Shown here: positions 47,408 through 56,105 of the stretch, piece by piece
Layout: every line of letters starts with the position of its first letter
Position numbering within the stretch: position 1 is the first letter of the stretch
Assembly: GCF_040656415.1 (NCBI RefSeq)
Contig: NZ_JBFAMC010000002.1
Location: forward strand, 434,001-498,000
Reading direction: 5' to 3'
Source: Rhodococcus_F sp040656415
Lineage (GTDB): Bacteria; Actinomycetota; Actinomycetes; Mycobacteriales; Mycobacteriaceae
DNA: 64,000 nt
The notes under the pieces: model-generated
Databases searched by the model: none
The model's input: only the letters and a program-made list of their open reading frames with translations
What the model was told of the DNA's origin: nothing
Translations under genes and position numbers: made by a program

Positions 47408-48754
47408 ATGCACCTGTCGAAGGGGTCGAAGACCGACCTCGTGGACGACAAGTACGACATCAGCATTGCGCTGCCAACGGCGCTCGACACCGTCGATCTC
47501 GCGGCGGTCTTGCTTGGCACGAACGGCCACGTCCGAACCGATGACGACTTCGTGTTCTTCAACAACCCGAAGACTGCTGGTGTCACGCTGCTTTCGGACA
47601 CCTCGTTGTCGGTGGATCTGGGGTCCGTTCCGGCGGACGTCGATCGCGTTCTGATCACCGCGAGCACCGAGGCCCAGGGCAAGCGGTTCCAGGACGTCCC
47701 GGAATTGTCCGTTGATATCCAGGGCACCAGCCAACAGTTGAGCTTCACACCGTCCGGCCTCACCGTCGAGACGGTGCTGCAGGTAGTTGCCTTCTACAGG
47801 CGTGGCTCGGGGTGGCGGCTGGATGCGATCGGGCAGGGCTACGGCGAGGGGCTGGCAAAGTTCGCGACCGAACACGGCATCGCGGTCGATGATCCGGGTG
47901 CCGCCGCTGCTGATGGCGAACCATCAGTTGCCGCGGGTGCACCCGCAGCGATGCCGGCGACTTCGGCTCCCAGTTCTGCGCCGCCCGCGCCCTCCTCCAC
48001 GCCGATCAGCTTCGAGAAAGTGAAGATCTCCCTGACGAAGGACTCGGCGACCAAGACCGCTCGGATCGATCTGCGTAAGAGTCAGGGAGATCCGAACTGG
48101 GTGCTGACGGTCGGCCTCGAGTGGGACGGACGCAACGCCAAGTACGACCGAAACGGGAACGTGAAGCGCTACGGAACCGGCGATCTCGACGTGTACTTCT
48201 TCTGCCGCAACGAGGAAACGAACAAATACGTCGTGATCAGCGGTGAGGCCAGGCACCGCGGCAGCCTCGACAAGTGGCCGTACATGCACCACTACGGCGA
48301 CAGCAAGGGTCCCGGCAGCGGCAACAAGCCGGCGACCGAGCAGGTCCGTGTTCTCCCCAAGGAGAACGGAGACCTGCTGGTGAACGTCTACCAGAGCGTC
48401 GACAACGGTACCGGTGCGATCGATACGTTCGGCAAGCCGCGCGTCGCGATCCGCTACGGCCGCGCCGGCCGCGACGGACTTCCCGGACCCGATGCAGACG
48501 AGATCTTGGTATACGTGGGAAATGGGCGGGACTCCTACTGGGCGACGATCGCACATATCGACGTTCAAGATGGTGTCCTCACCGTCGACGGAGAGACGCG
48601 CTACAGCCACCCCGGCAGCGAACGCATGCCAGTGCTGGACACCGCTGGTAAGTGGGTCCAAGAGTCGTCGAACGGACCCGTGGGGCGGAGCAAGAAGGCG
48701 CACCGCGGAATCGGTCTGACGAACTACACCGGCCGATGCCCTGCCCGCACATAG
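47408..48754 (+). CDS. Double TerD-domain protein, TerA-like second half
   Basis: A 448-residue cytosolic protein. Residues 1-160 form a TerD-like domain (SKGSKTDLVDDKYDISIALP, then VLLGTNGHVRTDDDFVFFNN). An Ala/Pro/Ser linker of about 45 residues leads to a second, larger domain starting VKISLTKDSATKTARIDLRK and continuing DLDVYFFCRNEETNKYVVIS. The order and length of the second half resemble TerA. The ATG at 47408 follows AAGGGGGGAGT immediately, so it is the likely start. It heads the plus-strand Ter cluster and is probably cotranscribed with terB. Ter proteins bind Ca2+ and are tied to stress, tellurite and phage responses; the action here is inferred. Confidence 0.85.
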   Translation: MHLSKGSKTDLVDDKYDISIALPTALDTVDLAAVLLGTNGHVRTDDDFVFFNNPKTAGVTLLSDTSLSVDLGSVPADVDRVLITASTEAQGKRFQDVPELSVDIQGTSQQLSFTPSGLTVETVLQVVAFYRRGSGWRLDAIGQGYGEGLAKFATEHGIAVDDPGAAAADGEPSVAAGAPAAMPATSAPSSAPPAPSSTPISFEKVKISLTKDSATKTARIDLRKSQGDPNWVLTVGLEWDGRNAKYDRNGNVKRYGTGDLDVYFFCRNEETNKYVVISGEARHRGSLDKWPYMHHYGDSKGPGSGNKPATEQVRVLPKENGDLLVNVYQSVDNGTGAIDTFGKPRVAIRYGRAGRDGLPGPDADEILVYVGNGRDSYWATIAHIDVQDGVLTVDGETRYSHPGSERMPVLDTAGKWVQESSNGPVGRSKKAHRGIGLTNYTGRCPART

Positions 48755-48830
48755 ATCCACTCACATGCACGACAGTGCCTACTTGGGCACAGTCTACGGG
48801 TACTAACGAACACCGCAATTAGGAGACCAC

Positions 48831-49286
48831 ATGGGGTTCTGGGATCAGCTCAAAGCCAAGACTCACGAACTGAACGGGCAGTTGCAGACGAAGACTGCCC
48901 AGTTCAAGAACAAGGAGTTCGCCAACGGCTCGATGGCGATGTGTGCGCTGATCGCCGCTGCCGACGGCAGCATCGATGCCTCGGAGCGACAGAAGACCGC
49001 TGCGCTGATCATGTCGAACGATGCGCTCAGTGTGTTTGCCCCGGACGAGCTTCGGCAGAAGTTCGATTGGTTCTGCGACAAGCTGCAGGGCGACTTCGAC
49101 TTCGGCAAGGTGGAGGCGACCGCGACGATCGGCAAGTTGAAGGCCAAGCCTGAGCAGGCGCGGGCGGTGATTCAGATCGGCATCATCATCGGCGGTGCCG
49201 ATGGACACTTCGACGAGGACGAGAAGCGCGCGGTCAAGGAAGCCTGCTACGCGGTGGGGATCGACCCTGCCGAATTCGAACTCTGA
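48831..49286 (+). CDS. terB: TerB family tellurite-resistance protein
   Basis: A 151-residue all-helical protein. The TerB core is MAMCALIAAADGSIDASERQ, followed by a second acidic pair in IGIIIGGADGHFDEDEKRAV, the usual repeated metal-binding ADGxxDxxE pattern. GWx-type amino-end amphipathic helices (FWDQLKAKTHELNGQLQTKT) precede it. AGGAG lies before the ATG at 48831. It sits between two TerD-type genes, 76 bp after the first and 79 bp before the next, so it belongs to one operon. Confidence 0.93.
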   Translation: MGFWDQLKAKTHELNGQLQTKTAQFKNKEFANGSMAMCALIAAADGSIDASERQKTAALIMSNDALSVFAPDELRQKFDWFCDKLQGDFDFGKVEATATIGKLKAKPEQARAVIQIGIIIGGADGHFDEDEKRAVKEACYAVGIDPAEFEL

Positions 49287-49365
49287 GACGAACCACGAAA
49301 CCACAGACCGCGTTCACCGCAACGAACCGGGAATCGACAGAGCAACAAGTCCAGGAGGACGAAAC

Positions 49366-49941
49366 ATGGGCGTGAGCCTGACCAAGGGTGGCAATGTCTC
49401 GCTGACGAAGGAGGCCCCCGGTTTGACCGCGGTTGCGGTCGGCCTCGGCTGGGATGTGCGCGCCACGACGGGGGAGGACTTCGACCTCGACGCGTCCGCT
49501 ATCGCGCTAGGCGCCGACAGCAAGGTCGTGTCGGACCAGCACTTCGTGTTCTTCAACAACCTCAAGTCGCCGGACGGCGCGATCGAGCACACCGGCGACA
49601 ACCTGACCGGTGAGGGTGACGGCGACGACGAGGTCGTCAAGGTCGATCTCGCTGCTGTGCCTGCCAACATCGAATCGATCGTTTTCCCGGTGTCGATCTA
49701 CGACGCCGAAAACCGTAGCCAGTCGTTCGGGCAGATCCGCAACGCGTTCATCCGCGTCGTCAACCAGGCCGACAACTCCGAACTTGCGCGCTACGACCTA
49801 TCGGAGGACGCGTCCACCGAGACCGCCATGGTGTTCGGTGAGCTCTACCGCAACGGGGGGGACTGGAAGTTCCGCGCTGTCGGCCAGGGCTACGCCTCGG
49901 GTCTGTCGGGTATCGCCCGCGACTACGGCGTCAACGTCTGA
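49366..49941 (+). CDS. terD: TerD family protein
   Basis: A 191-residue single-domain TerD/TerE protein. It begins MGVSLTKGGNVSLTKEAPGL. GLGWDVRATTGEDFDLDASA and HTGDNLTGEGDGDDEVVKVD carry the conserved acidic Ca2+ ligands, and YRNGGDWKFRAVGQGYASGL is the usual end. Length and motifs match the classical family closely. The ATG at 49366 has AGGAGG eight bases upstream; the open frame extends further upstream into terB but has no meaning there. It is the best preserved classical member of the cluster. Confidence 0.95.
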   Translation: MGVSLTKGGNVSLTKEAPGLTAVAVGLGWDVRATTGEDFDLDASAIALGADSKVVSDQHFVFFNNLKSPDGAIEHTGDNLTGEGDGDDEVVKVDLAAVPANIESIVFPVSIYDAENRSQSFGQIRNAFIRVVNQADNSELARYDLSEDASTETAMVFGELYRNGGDWKFRAVGQGYASGLSGIARDYGVNV

Positions 49942-50180
49942 GGAGCTTGCGCTCGGGCGACGGCTTCGTCTGTGAGCGACGGCGCAGCCCATCCAGTTCA
50001 GCCGCGCCGTCGCGGAATGGTATGTACCGCAACAAGGAAATCGAGTAGCAGCTGCGGGGGTCAAGGCCGCACGTGAGCACGGCATCCTCTCCTGACCCGT
50101 ATCCGCCCCCTGACCTCAGCGTGGTCCCGGCTCGATCCACGCGCCATCGAACACCGACACATCGAAGGACCTGTAACGCT

Positions 50181-51371
50181 GTGACCGCACCACTGATCAA
50201 GGGGCAGAACGCCCCCATCACCGCCATCGACGTCGTTGTCTCCGTCGATCTGACCGCCGCTGCCGATCTGTCGGCTCTCCTGGTCACGGCTAACGGGAAG
50301 GTTCGCTCCGACGCGGATTTCGTCTACTACAACCAGCCGAGCGGACCGGGTGTGCGGCTGAAAGCAGGTGCGTCGGGTCAGGCTGCGGCGCTGCACGTGT
50401 CACTCGCCGCGGTTCCAGCCGACATCGAACAGATTCGTGCGGTCATCACTCTCGATGACGCCTCGTCCACGTTCGGTCGCCATGGCGCTCCTACCGCACG
50501 CGTGACCGACACCAGTGGAAACACGTTGTACGAGTATCGGATCGACGGTCTCGATACCGAGTCCATCGTCATCGCACTCGAGCTGTATCGGCGGCAGGGC
50601 GCCTGGAAGGTGCGCGCGGTCGGGCAGGGCTACGCCGGAGGCTTCGCCGCGCTGGTCACCGACCACGGCGTCACCGTCGATGACGAACCCGCTGCCGCGC
50701 CCACGCCGCCCGCCGCTCCCTCGGCACCCCCCGCAGCACCGGTTCGTCCGGCACCCCCGGCCGCGAGTTCCGAGGTCAGTCTGGTCAAGGGGCGCACCGT
50801 CAACTTGACGAAGGGGCAGAAAGTCAGTCTCAGGAAGGACGGCGGGGTAGCTCTCACCATGGTGACCATGGGTCTCGGCTGGGATCCGGTAGAGAAGCGA
50901 AGCATGTTCGGAAGCCGAGCCGTCGACATCGACCTCGACGCCTCCGCCATCTTGATCGCCGACAACCAGATCGTCGACGCCTGCTACTTCGGGCAGCTCC
51001 GGTCCAGGGACGGCTCGGTCCTGCATGAAGGTGACAACCTCACCGGCGCCGGTGACGGGGACGACGAGGTCATGCACGTCGATCTGACCCGGGTGCCGCC
51101 GTACGTCACCACTGTCATCTTTCTGATCACTTCCTTCAAGGGGCAAACCTTCGAGCAGGTCAAGAATGCGTTCTGCCGACTCGTCGACTCCACCACGAAC
51201 AGCGAACTCGCTCGCTACACCCTGCAGCAGGGCATGCCCTACACCGGCATGGTCATGGCCAAGGTGTTCCGCGGGACCGACGGGTGGAAGCTCCAAGCGA
51301 TAGGCGAGGGCATCCAGGCCAAGCACCCAGGCGAGGCGGCGCCGCAGCTGCACCGCTTCATCGGCGCGTAG
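50181..51371 (+). CDS. Double TerD-domain protein
   Basis: A 396-residue protein. The first TerD-like domain (about 1-165; VTAPLIKGQNAPITAIDVVV to VRAVGQGYAGGF) lacks the acidic GDN box. After a Pro/Ala linker (PPAAPSAPPAAPVRPAPPAA) comes a complete TerD domain with MGLGWDPVEKRSMFG, VDIDLDASAIL and HEGDNLTGAGDGDDEVMHVD. The GTG at 50181 has AAGGA ten bases upstream. The layout mirrors the first gene of the cluster: one degenerate domain plus one better-conserved domain. It probably binds Ca2+ through the second domain. It is separated by 239 bp from terD and 13 bp from the next gene. Confidence 0.87.
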   Translation: MTAPLIKGQNAPITAIDVVVSVDLTAAADLSALLVTANGKVRSDADFVYYNQPSGPGVRLKAGASGQAAALHVSLAAVPADIEQIRAVITLDDASSTFGRHGAPTARVTDTSGNTLYEYRIDGLDTESIVIALELYRRQGAWKVRAVGQGYAGGFAALVTDHGVTVDDEPAAAPTPPAAPSAPPAAPVRPAPPAASSEVSLVKGRTVNLTKGQKVSLRKDGGVALTMVTMGLGWDPVEKRSMFGSRAVDIDLDASAILIADNQIVDACYFGQLRSRDGSVLHEGDNLTGAGDGDDEVMHVDLTRVPPYVTTVIFLITSFKGQTFEQVKNAFCRLVDSTTNSELARYTLQQGMPYTGMVMAKVFRGTDGWKLQAIGEGIQAKHPGEAAPQLHRFIGA

Positions 51372-51384
51372 AGGAGGACCGACA

Positions 51385-52938
51385 GTGCACATGATGCCTG
51401 GACAGAACACCGTACTGTCGACCGCGGCACTGCGGTTCACCGCCGACAGCGCAACCGCACTCGACGTCTCGGCGCTGATCGCCGACTCCTCGCTCGAGGC
51501 ACTGTCGTCTGAGCACTTCGTGTTCTACAACCAGCCGCACACACCCGGCGTCCGGCTGGAATCGGGTGGCGTCGAGATCGATCTCGACGCCGTCCACCCC
51601 GACGCCCATGCCGTTCTCTGCATCGCCAGCGTCGACCCAGACACCACTACCGGAGACGCTTTCAGCCAGGTCACTGCAACCCTTCACGACCACACCGGGC
51701 GATCGATAGCGGTCATCGACATCGACTGCGGGGCCGGCGAGTCGGCGGTGATCTGCTGGGAGCTGTACCGAAGGGCAGGACAGTGGAAGTTACGTGCTGT
51801 CGGGCAGGGCTACCGCGACGGCCTCGCAGGCCTGATCACTCAGCACGGTGTCGACGTCAATGCCGCCGACGGACCACCCACCTCTCCCGAGGTTGGCTCC
51901 GCCACCGAATACGCTCCGATCGAACCGCTCGACCCGGACCGGATCATTGAACGGTTCGGAATGATCCGGGAAGACGCGGCCCGTTCCGCCGCCGCCCTGA
52001 TCACGGCACGTCAGTTCGCCCAGTCTCGCCTCGATGACGAGCTCACTGCGGCCGTCGCCGATCCCGCCACCCGCAACAGCCCGGCAGCAGCGCACGCGAG
52101 GACTCGAGCGCAGCAGCGACATGACGACGTCGTCGAGCAGGCGCGCATCCGATACGACCAGGACAGCGCCCACCTCGAGAAGGAACTCGACGCCATCTCG
52201 CCGATGTTGCCACGACCGTTCGCGGACTGGAACTCTCCGGCATGGACCAGCACCACCGGCGCAGGTGGGGGGACCGCGGACGGAATCCGTGTCGGCGAGG
52301 TGTCCGCGCCCCAGTGCGGTCCTCTGCAGATCCCGATGTTCTTGCGGTTCCCGCTGCGACAGCCCTTGCGAATCGTCGGCCCCGACGCACCCGCAACGGC
52401 AGCGGTGGTCTCCGCGGTCACGTTGAGGATGCTGGCCGCATGCGACGACAGCGCCCTCGACATCGTCGACCTCAGCGGCAGCCTTCAACCGCTGACGTCT
52501 GCGTTGGCCCACCTCCCGGGTAGCCTCACGATCGACGATGCCGGCGACATTACCTCCTACCTCGAATCCGTCTCCGCATCAGCAGAACTCGAGATGCTCG
52601 ACCGAGCAGACCGAGAACCACGGCGCACCCCAACCCGACGGCTCATCGTGCTGAACCACTTCCCGTACGGCTACGAGCAGCGGCACTGGTCGTCTATCGC
52701 ATTCCTCGCCCAGTACGGGCCGGCGACCGGTATCTCGCTGGTGATCGTCAGTGAAAGCTCGAGGCCCGTAGCGGAAATCGACTCCGATCTTGTCCGCTAC
52801 AGCCAGGCCCTACCTGCTGCTGCCGAGTCCGAATGGCGCGATCCGTGGACTTCCAACCCCTGGACCTTCACCCCTGATCGGGTACCAGCCGACTCCGACC
52901 ACCTCGCACAAGTACTCGCCCACTTCGCAGACCGGTAA
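51385..52938 (+). CDS. TerD domain fused to a degenerate FtsK-like region
   Basis: A 517-residue protein. Residues 1-165 are a TerD-like domain without the acidic loop (FTADSATALDVSALIADSSL to LRAVGQGYRDGLAGL). Residues 190-290 form a charged coiled coil (RDDELTAAV-type helices and HARTRAQQRHDDVVEQARIR). The last 220 residues read like an FtsK/SpoIIIE-type ATPase region (GPLQIPMFLRFPLRQPLRIV, LRMLAACDDSALDIVDLSG, RRLIVLNHFPYGYEQRHWSS) but I see no Walker A. GAGGAGG precedes the GTG at 51385. This is the last Ter gene of the cluster. The ATPase-like resemblance is moderate. Confidence 0.75.
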   Translation: MHMMPGQNTVLSTAALRFTADSATALDVSALIADSSLEALSSEHFVFYNQPHTPGVRLESGGVEIDLDAVHPDAHAVLCIASVDPDTTTGDAFSQVTATLHDHTGRSIAVIDIDCGAGESAVICWELYRRAGQWKLRAVGQGYRDGLAGLITQHGVDVNAADGPPTSPEVGSATEYAPIEPLDPDRIIERFGMIREDAARSAAALITARQFAQSRLDDELTAAVADPATRNSPAAAHARTRAQQRHDDVVEQARIRYDQDSAHLEKELDAISPMLPRPFADWNSPAWTSTTGAGGGTADGIRVGEVSAPQCGPLQIPMFLRFPLRQPLRIVGPDAPATAAVVSAVTLRMLAACDDSALDIVDLSGSLQPLTSALAHLPGSLTIDDAGDITSYLESVSASAELEMLDRADREPRRTPTRRLIVLNHFPYGYEQRHWSSIAFLAQYGPATGISLVIVSESSRPVAEIDSDLVRYSQALPAAAESEWRDPWTSNPWTFTPDRVPADSDHLAQVLAHFADR

Positions 52939-53064
52939 CCAGACGCTGACCATGTACGGCTTCGTAATTGGCGGGTGCATCGTCCCGATCTCCACTGGTG
53001 ACCAGGTTCACGTATTGAGCGGAAACCCAGAGATTGTCGCAGGCAATGCTTAACCTTTCCGACC

Positions 53065-53559
53065 ATGCGCTACTCGTTCATCGCGGTTGCCATCGCCGCA
53101 ACCGCTGTTCTATCCGCCTGCTCGACCTCCCAGGAGACTTCCTACGAGGGCTCAGAGACCGCGACCACCACATCCACCTTCACTGAGCAAGCAGCTCCCG
53201 CTATTTCCCCGGCGGAAGAGCTGCGTGAACGTGTAGCAGAGGGTGACCTGCGCGAAGCGGCTCGCCAGCTCGACCTGAGCGTCGTTGCGATGGACCGGGA
53301 CACCATGTGGGACTTCTACACACAGCGGTGTAAGGCCGAAGTAGGGGGACGGGAGGAGTGGGATCTCGTGGTCGATTTCGTATTCGCCGCCGTCGACGGG
53401 ATCAACGAAGAGCCACAGCCAATTGACTGGATTGCCAGTGTGGACGGCACCTCCGGCCAGGTAATCACCGTGGACGCCAACTCGAACGGGCCTTATTATT
53501 CGCTCGAGCCTCGACCGTGGACCTTCATCGACGGCAAGTGGCAGTACGACAACTGCTAG
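53065..53559 (+). CDS. Putative lipoprotein of unknown function
   Basis: A 164-residue lipoprotein with the lipobox TAVLSAC (Cys at residue 19). A Thr/Ser-rich linker leads to a helical/beta region: ISPAEELRERVAEGDLREAA, MWDFYTQRCKAEVGG, and a final WTFIDGKWQYDNC. Two other cysteines (QRC and the last residue) probably pair. The end resembles small NTF2-like lipoproteins in mycolata (a late W..DGKW segment), but this is uncertain. It lies after the Ter cluster on the same strand, 126 bp away. Confidence 0.72.
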   Translation: MRYSFIAVAIAATAVLSACSTSQETSYEGSETATTTSTFTEQAAPAISPAEELRERVAEGDLREAARQLDLSVVAMDRDTMWDFYTQRCKAEVGGREEWDLVVDFVFAAVDGINEEPQPIDWIASVDGTSGQVITVDANSNGPYYSLEPRPWTFIDGKWQYDNC

Positions 53560-53662
53560 CAGATCCAATTCAGCGGGCCGAGGCTATCGTTGTTGACGAG
53601 TATTGGCGGATCGCCCTTTGTTTCCTGATGGAGGTAGATGAGGGCAGGAACGCGAGGTCGCT

Positions 53663-54412
53663 GTGCCAACCGATTACAACGATGGCCGGTATGCCGAGCA
53701 TTATCGGGACGCCAAGAGATCCCAAGCATGGCGCTCGCAGGTCGAGACGTATTCATTCCTGAAGTTGATTGGGGATGTCCGTGGAAAGAAGGTGCTGGAC
53801 GTCGCGTGCGGTGAAGGTCATTTCACCCGCATCCTCTGTAGAGCCGGCGCCTCGAAGGTGGTCGGTATCGACATCGCCGACTCCATGATCGAGTTGGCAC
53901 GCGAGCAGGAAGCGCGGGAGCCATTGGGCATCGAGTATCGGGTCGAGGATGCGCGATCGACCGCAGCTCACCAGCATTTCGATCTGGTCACCTCGGCCTG
54001 GTTGCTTTGCTATGCGCGCGACCGCGCCGATCTCGCACGCATGTGTCGCGGTGTGGCGAGCCGCCTCGAATCGGGCGGCCGCTTCGTCACAGTCACGATG
54101 AATCCCGCCCTGCGCTCCTTCCGGCCTCAGCCGGACTACCGGAAATACGGCATCGAGTTCAAGCTGGCAGACCACGTGATCGACGGGGGCCTGATCGAGG
54201 CCACTGTGCATCTGGATGGTTTGTCGTTCGCGGCTGAAAATTATTCGTTTTCGACCAGTGCCTACGAGTCAGAACTCGATGCGGCCGGATTTCGCGATTT
54301 GGCAGTGCACATGCCGGAGTCGGCACCCCATGTTGGTGCCGGCGAAGATGGCTATTGGGACGATTTCCTGAACTACCCGTTCTTCGTTCTCATGGATTGC
54401 GTCAAAGCGTAG
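53663..54412 (+). CDS. Class I SAM-dependent methyltransferase
   Basis: A 249-residue methyltransferase with motif I VLDVACGEGHFTRILCRAGA (about 44-63), VVGIDIADSMIELAREQE, a DLVTSAWLLCYARDRADLAR motif II region and LESGGRFVTVTMNP. A carboxyl half ending YPFFVLMDC follows. The group is typical of ToxA-type or UbiE/COQ5-like small-molecule enzymes; the substrate is unknown. The start is the GTG at 53663. It is the last intact gene before the right repeat of the island. Confidence 0.85.
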   Translation: MPTDYNDGRYAEHYRDAKRSQAWRSQVETYSFLKLIGDVRGKKVLDVACGEGHFTRILCRAGASKVVGIDIADSMIELAREQEAREPLGIEYRVEDARSTAAHQHFDLVTSAWLLCYARDRADLARMCRGVASRLESGGRFVTVTMNPALRSFRPQPDYRKYGIEFKLADHVIDGGLIEATVHLDGLSFAAENYSFSTSAYESELDAAGFRDLAVHMPESAPHVGAGEDGYWDDFLNYPFFVLMDCVKA

Positions 54413-54461
54413 CCGCGGCCTGCCGTCAGGTGCGGTCTTGCTCTGTGTCGCAGAAGGACCA

Positions 54462-54491
54462 CGGACCTCGTGGATGCTTCCACGAGGTCCG
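54462..54491. terminator. Perfect 13-bp hairpin at the island's right end
   Basis: CGGACCTCGTGGA and TCCACGAGGTCCG pair without a mismatch around TGCT. The right arm is the start of the 20-bp repeat, so the left arm is its inverted copy. It could end the methyltransferase transcript or be part of the recombination site. No U-tract follows. Confidence 0.6.
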
Positions 54492-54552
54492 CGAGTTCGA
54501 CAAGGCCGTCAAGTCCGAGGCGCGAAAGGCTGCGGCGGCGGAGAAGAAGTAG
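54479..54552 (+). pseudogene. Displaced 3' end of the HhH-GPD gene
   Basis: Twenty-three codons and a TAG: HEVREFDKAVKSEARKAAAA, then EKK. The first six residues and the 20 bases around them equal the 3' region of the intact gene at 44539-45117; the tail differs but has the same Lys/Ala character. No start codon or body is present. It sits just before the end of amt, the place a full HhH-GPD gene would occupy if the island were absent. Confidence 0.72.
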
Positions 54553-54558
54553 GAGCAG

Positions 54559-55905
54559 CTACTCGACGTCGGATGCCTTCTGCTTCGGTTCCAGGTCGAT
54601 GTGGCCCTGGCGCGGCCCCTCGTGCATCCACGGGAAGACGCTGTTGCCCTGCCCACCGGCCGACGGACCGTGGCCGAGTACTCCGTGCTCGTACGCTGAT
54701 TCGGCGTGCAGCGCGAGGTCGATGCCCGAGGTCTCGTCTTCCCGGCTGACCCGGAATCCCACAATCCGGTCAATCAGTTTGCCGAGCATGTAGGTGACGC
54801 CGAATGCGTAGAGCCCGACGACGATTACGGCCAGAAGCTGCTTGCCGAGTTGCGCAAATCCGCCGCCGTACAAGAGGCCCGTCGGTCCGCCAGTCATGAT
54901 TTCGGTCGCCAACAGCCCGATGAGGATCGTGCCGACGATGCCGCCCACCAGGTGGACGCCCACGACGTCGAGCGAGTCGTCGTAGCCGAAACGGAACTTC
55001 CAACCCACGGCGAACGAGCACACCACGCCGGCGATGGTGCCGATGGCGATGGCGCCGAGCGTGTTCACGGTTCCACAGGACGGGGTGATCGCCACCAGGC
55101 CGGCGACGACGCCGGACGCCGCACCGAAGGTAGTTGGGTGGCCGTCACGAATCTGTTCGACGACGAGCCAGCCGAGCATGCCGGTGCAGCCGGCGACCAG
55201 GGTGTTCAGGAAGACCGCCGCCGCGGTGCCGTCCGCAGCGAGGGCCGAGCCCGCATTGAAACCGAACCAGCCGAACCACAGCAGGCCGACGCCGAGGAGC
55301 ACGAGCGGAAGATTGTGGGGACGCATAGCGTCGGACTTGAACCCGAGTCGAGGACCGACAACCAGCGCCAACGCCAAGCCGGATGCGCCGGAGACGATTT
55401 CGACGACGAGTCCGCCTGCATAGTCGAGGGCGCCCAACCGCGCGATCCATCCGTCCGCGTTCCACACCCAGTGCGCGACAGGTGCGTACACCGCAAGTGC
55501 CCAGATGGGCACGAAGATTATCCAGGCAGAGAACTTGGCCCGGTCGGCGATGGCGCCGCTGATCAGTGCGGCGGTGAGGATCGCGAACGTGAGTTGGAAG
55601 GTGGCGAAGAGAATCTCGGGAACCTGCCCCTCGACGGTCGTGGGGTCTATCCCGGCCATCCCCAGGTGTTCGAGGCCACCGATCAGGCCGCCACCGATGT
55701 CGTCGCCGAAGATCAGGGAATATCCGACCACCAGCCATGCGACTGTCACCAGCGCGATCGAGACGAAACTCATCATGATCATGTTCAGTACGCCGGTCGA
55801 ACGGACCATTCCGCCGTAGAACAGGGCCAGGCCCGGCGTCATCAATAGGACCAGTGCAGTACTGATCAGCAGCCAGGCGGTTGCCCCCGGGTCGATTACA
55901 GGCAC
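54559..55905 (-). CDS. amt: Ammonium transporter
   Basis: A 448-residue Amt/Mep/Rh channel with 11 expected helices. Markers include TPGLALFYGGMVRSTGVLNM near the start, WIIFVPIWALAVYAPVAHWV with conserved Trp/His positions, the long DYAGGLVVEIVSGASGLALA, and DVVGVHLVGGIVGTILIGLL with the second pore His. The cytosolic tail starts at VGFRVSREDETSGIDLALHA, a typical site for PII (GlnK) contact. The GTG at 55905 follows a GAGGAGAATGTC ribosome site. No glnK or glnD gene follows here; downstream lies the displaced HhH-GPD end instead. Confidence 0.94.
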   Translation of the reverse strand: MPVIDPGATAWLLISTALVLLMTPGLALFYGGMVRSTGVLNMIMMSFVSIALVTVAWLVVGYSLIFGDDIGGGLIGGLEHLGMAGIDPTTVEGQVPEILFATFQLTFAILTAALISGAIADRAKFSAWIIFVPIWALAVYAPVAHWVWNADGWIARLGALDYAGGLVVEIVSGASGLALALVVGPRLGFKSDAMRPHNLPLVLLGVGLLWFGWFGFNAGSALAADGTAAAVFLNTLVAGCTGMLGWLVVEQIRDGHPTTFGAASGVVAGLVAITPSCGTVNTLGAIAIGTIAGVVCSFAVGWKFRFGYDDSLDVVGVHLVGGIVGTILIGLLATEIMTGGPTGLLYGGGFAQLGKQLLAVIVVGLYAFGVTYMLGKLIDRIVGFRVSREDETSGIDLALHAESAYEHGVLGHGPSAGGQGNSVFPWMHEGPRQGHIDLEPKQKASDVE

Positions 55906-56105
55906 GACATTCTCCTCACCGCTCACGGACGAGACCCGTGAGCGGTGAGACACGATGGCCATGGGCCATTTCGGAATTGATTCCTATATGTTGCGAGCGT
56001 GTTACGCGGTGTCGGGTGTCTCCCCGAGGATCGGGCGGGGTGGGCGCGCGGCAAACGTTTCGCCCACTGGGCAAATCTGTCGGGGTTCGCCGGTAGGATT
56101 CGCGC

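Larger units (their letters stand above)
45056..54498. mobile_element. Putative genomic island in the 3' end of the HhH-GPD gene
   Basis: About 9.4 kb between two exact 20-bp repeats. The left repeat is in an intact gene. The right repeat is in an orphan 3' fragment of a homologous gene next to amt. This is what insertion at the end of a coding gene produces: the island brings a replacement 3' end and the original end is displaced. The content is accessory: a small membrane protein, a broken secreted-protein gene, two secreted proteins, five Ter genes, a lipoprotein and a methyltransferase. No integrase is seen, so mobility is not shown. Confidence 0.55.

Noticed and set aside
49195..49365. 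In-frame upstream extension of terD
   Set aside because: It overlaps terB and lacks family similarity. The AGGAGG before 49366 fixes the start.
54706..55848. Long antisense frame (380 codons) under amt
   Set aside because: No recognisable domain; opposite to a well-conserved channel gene.
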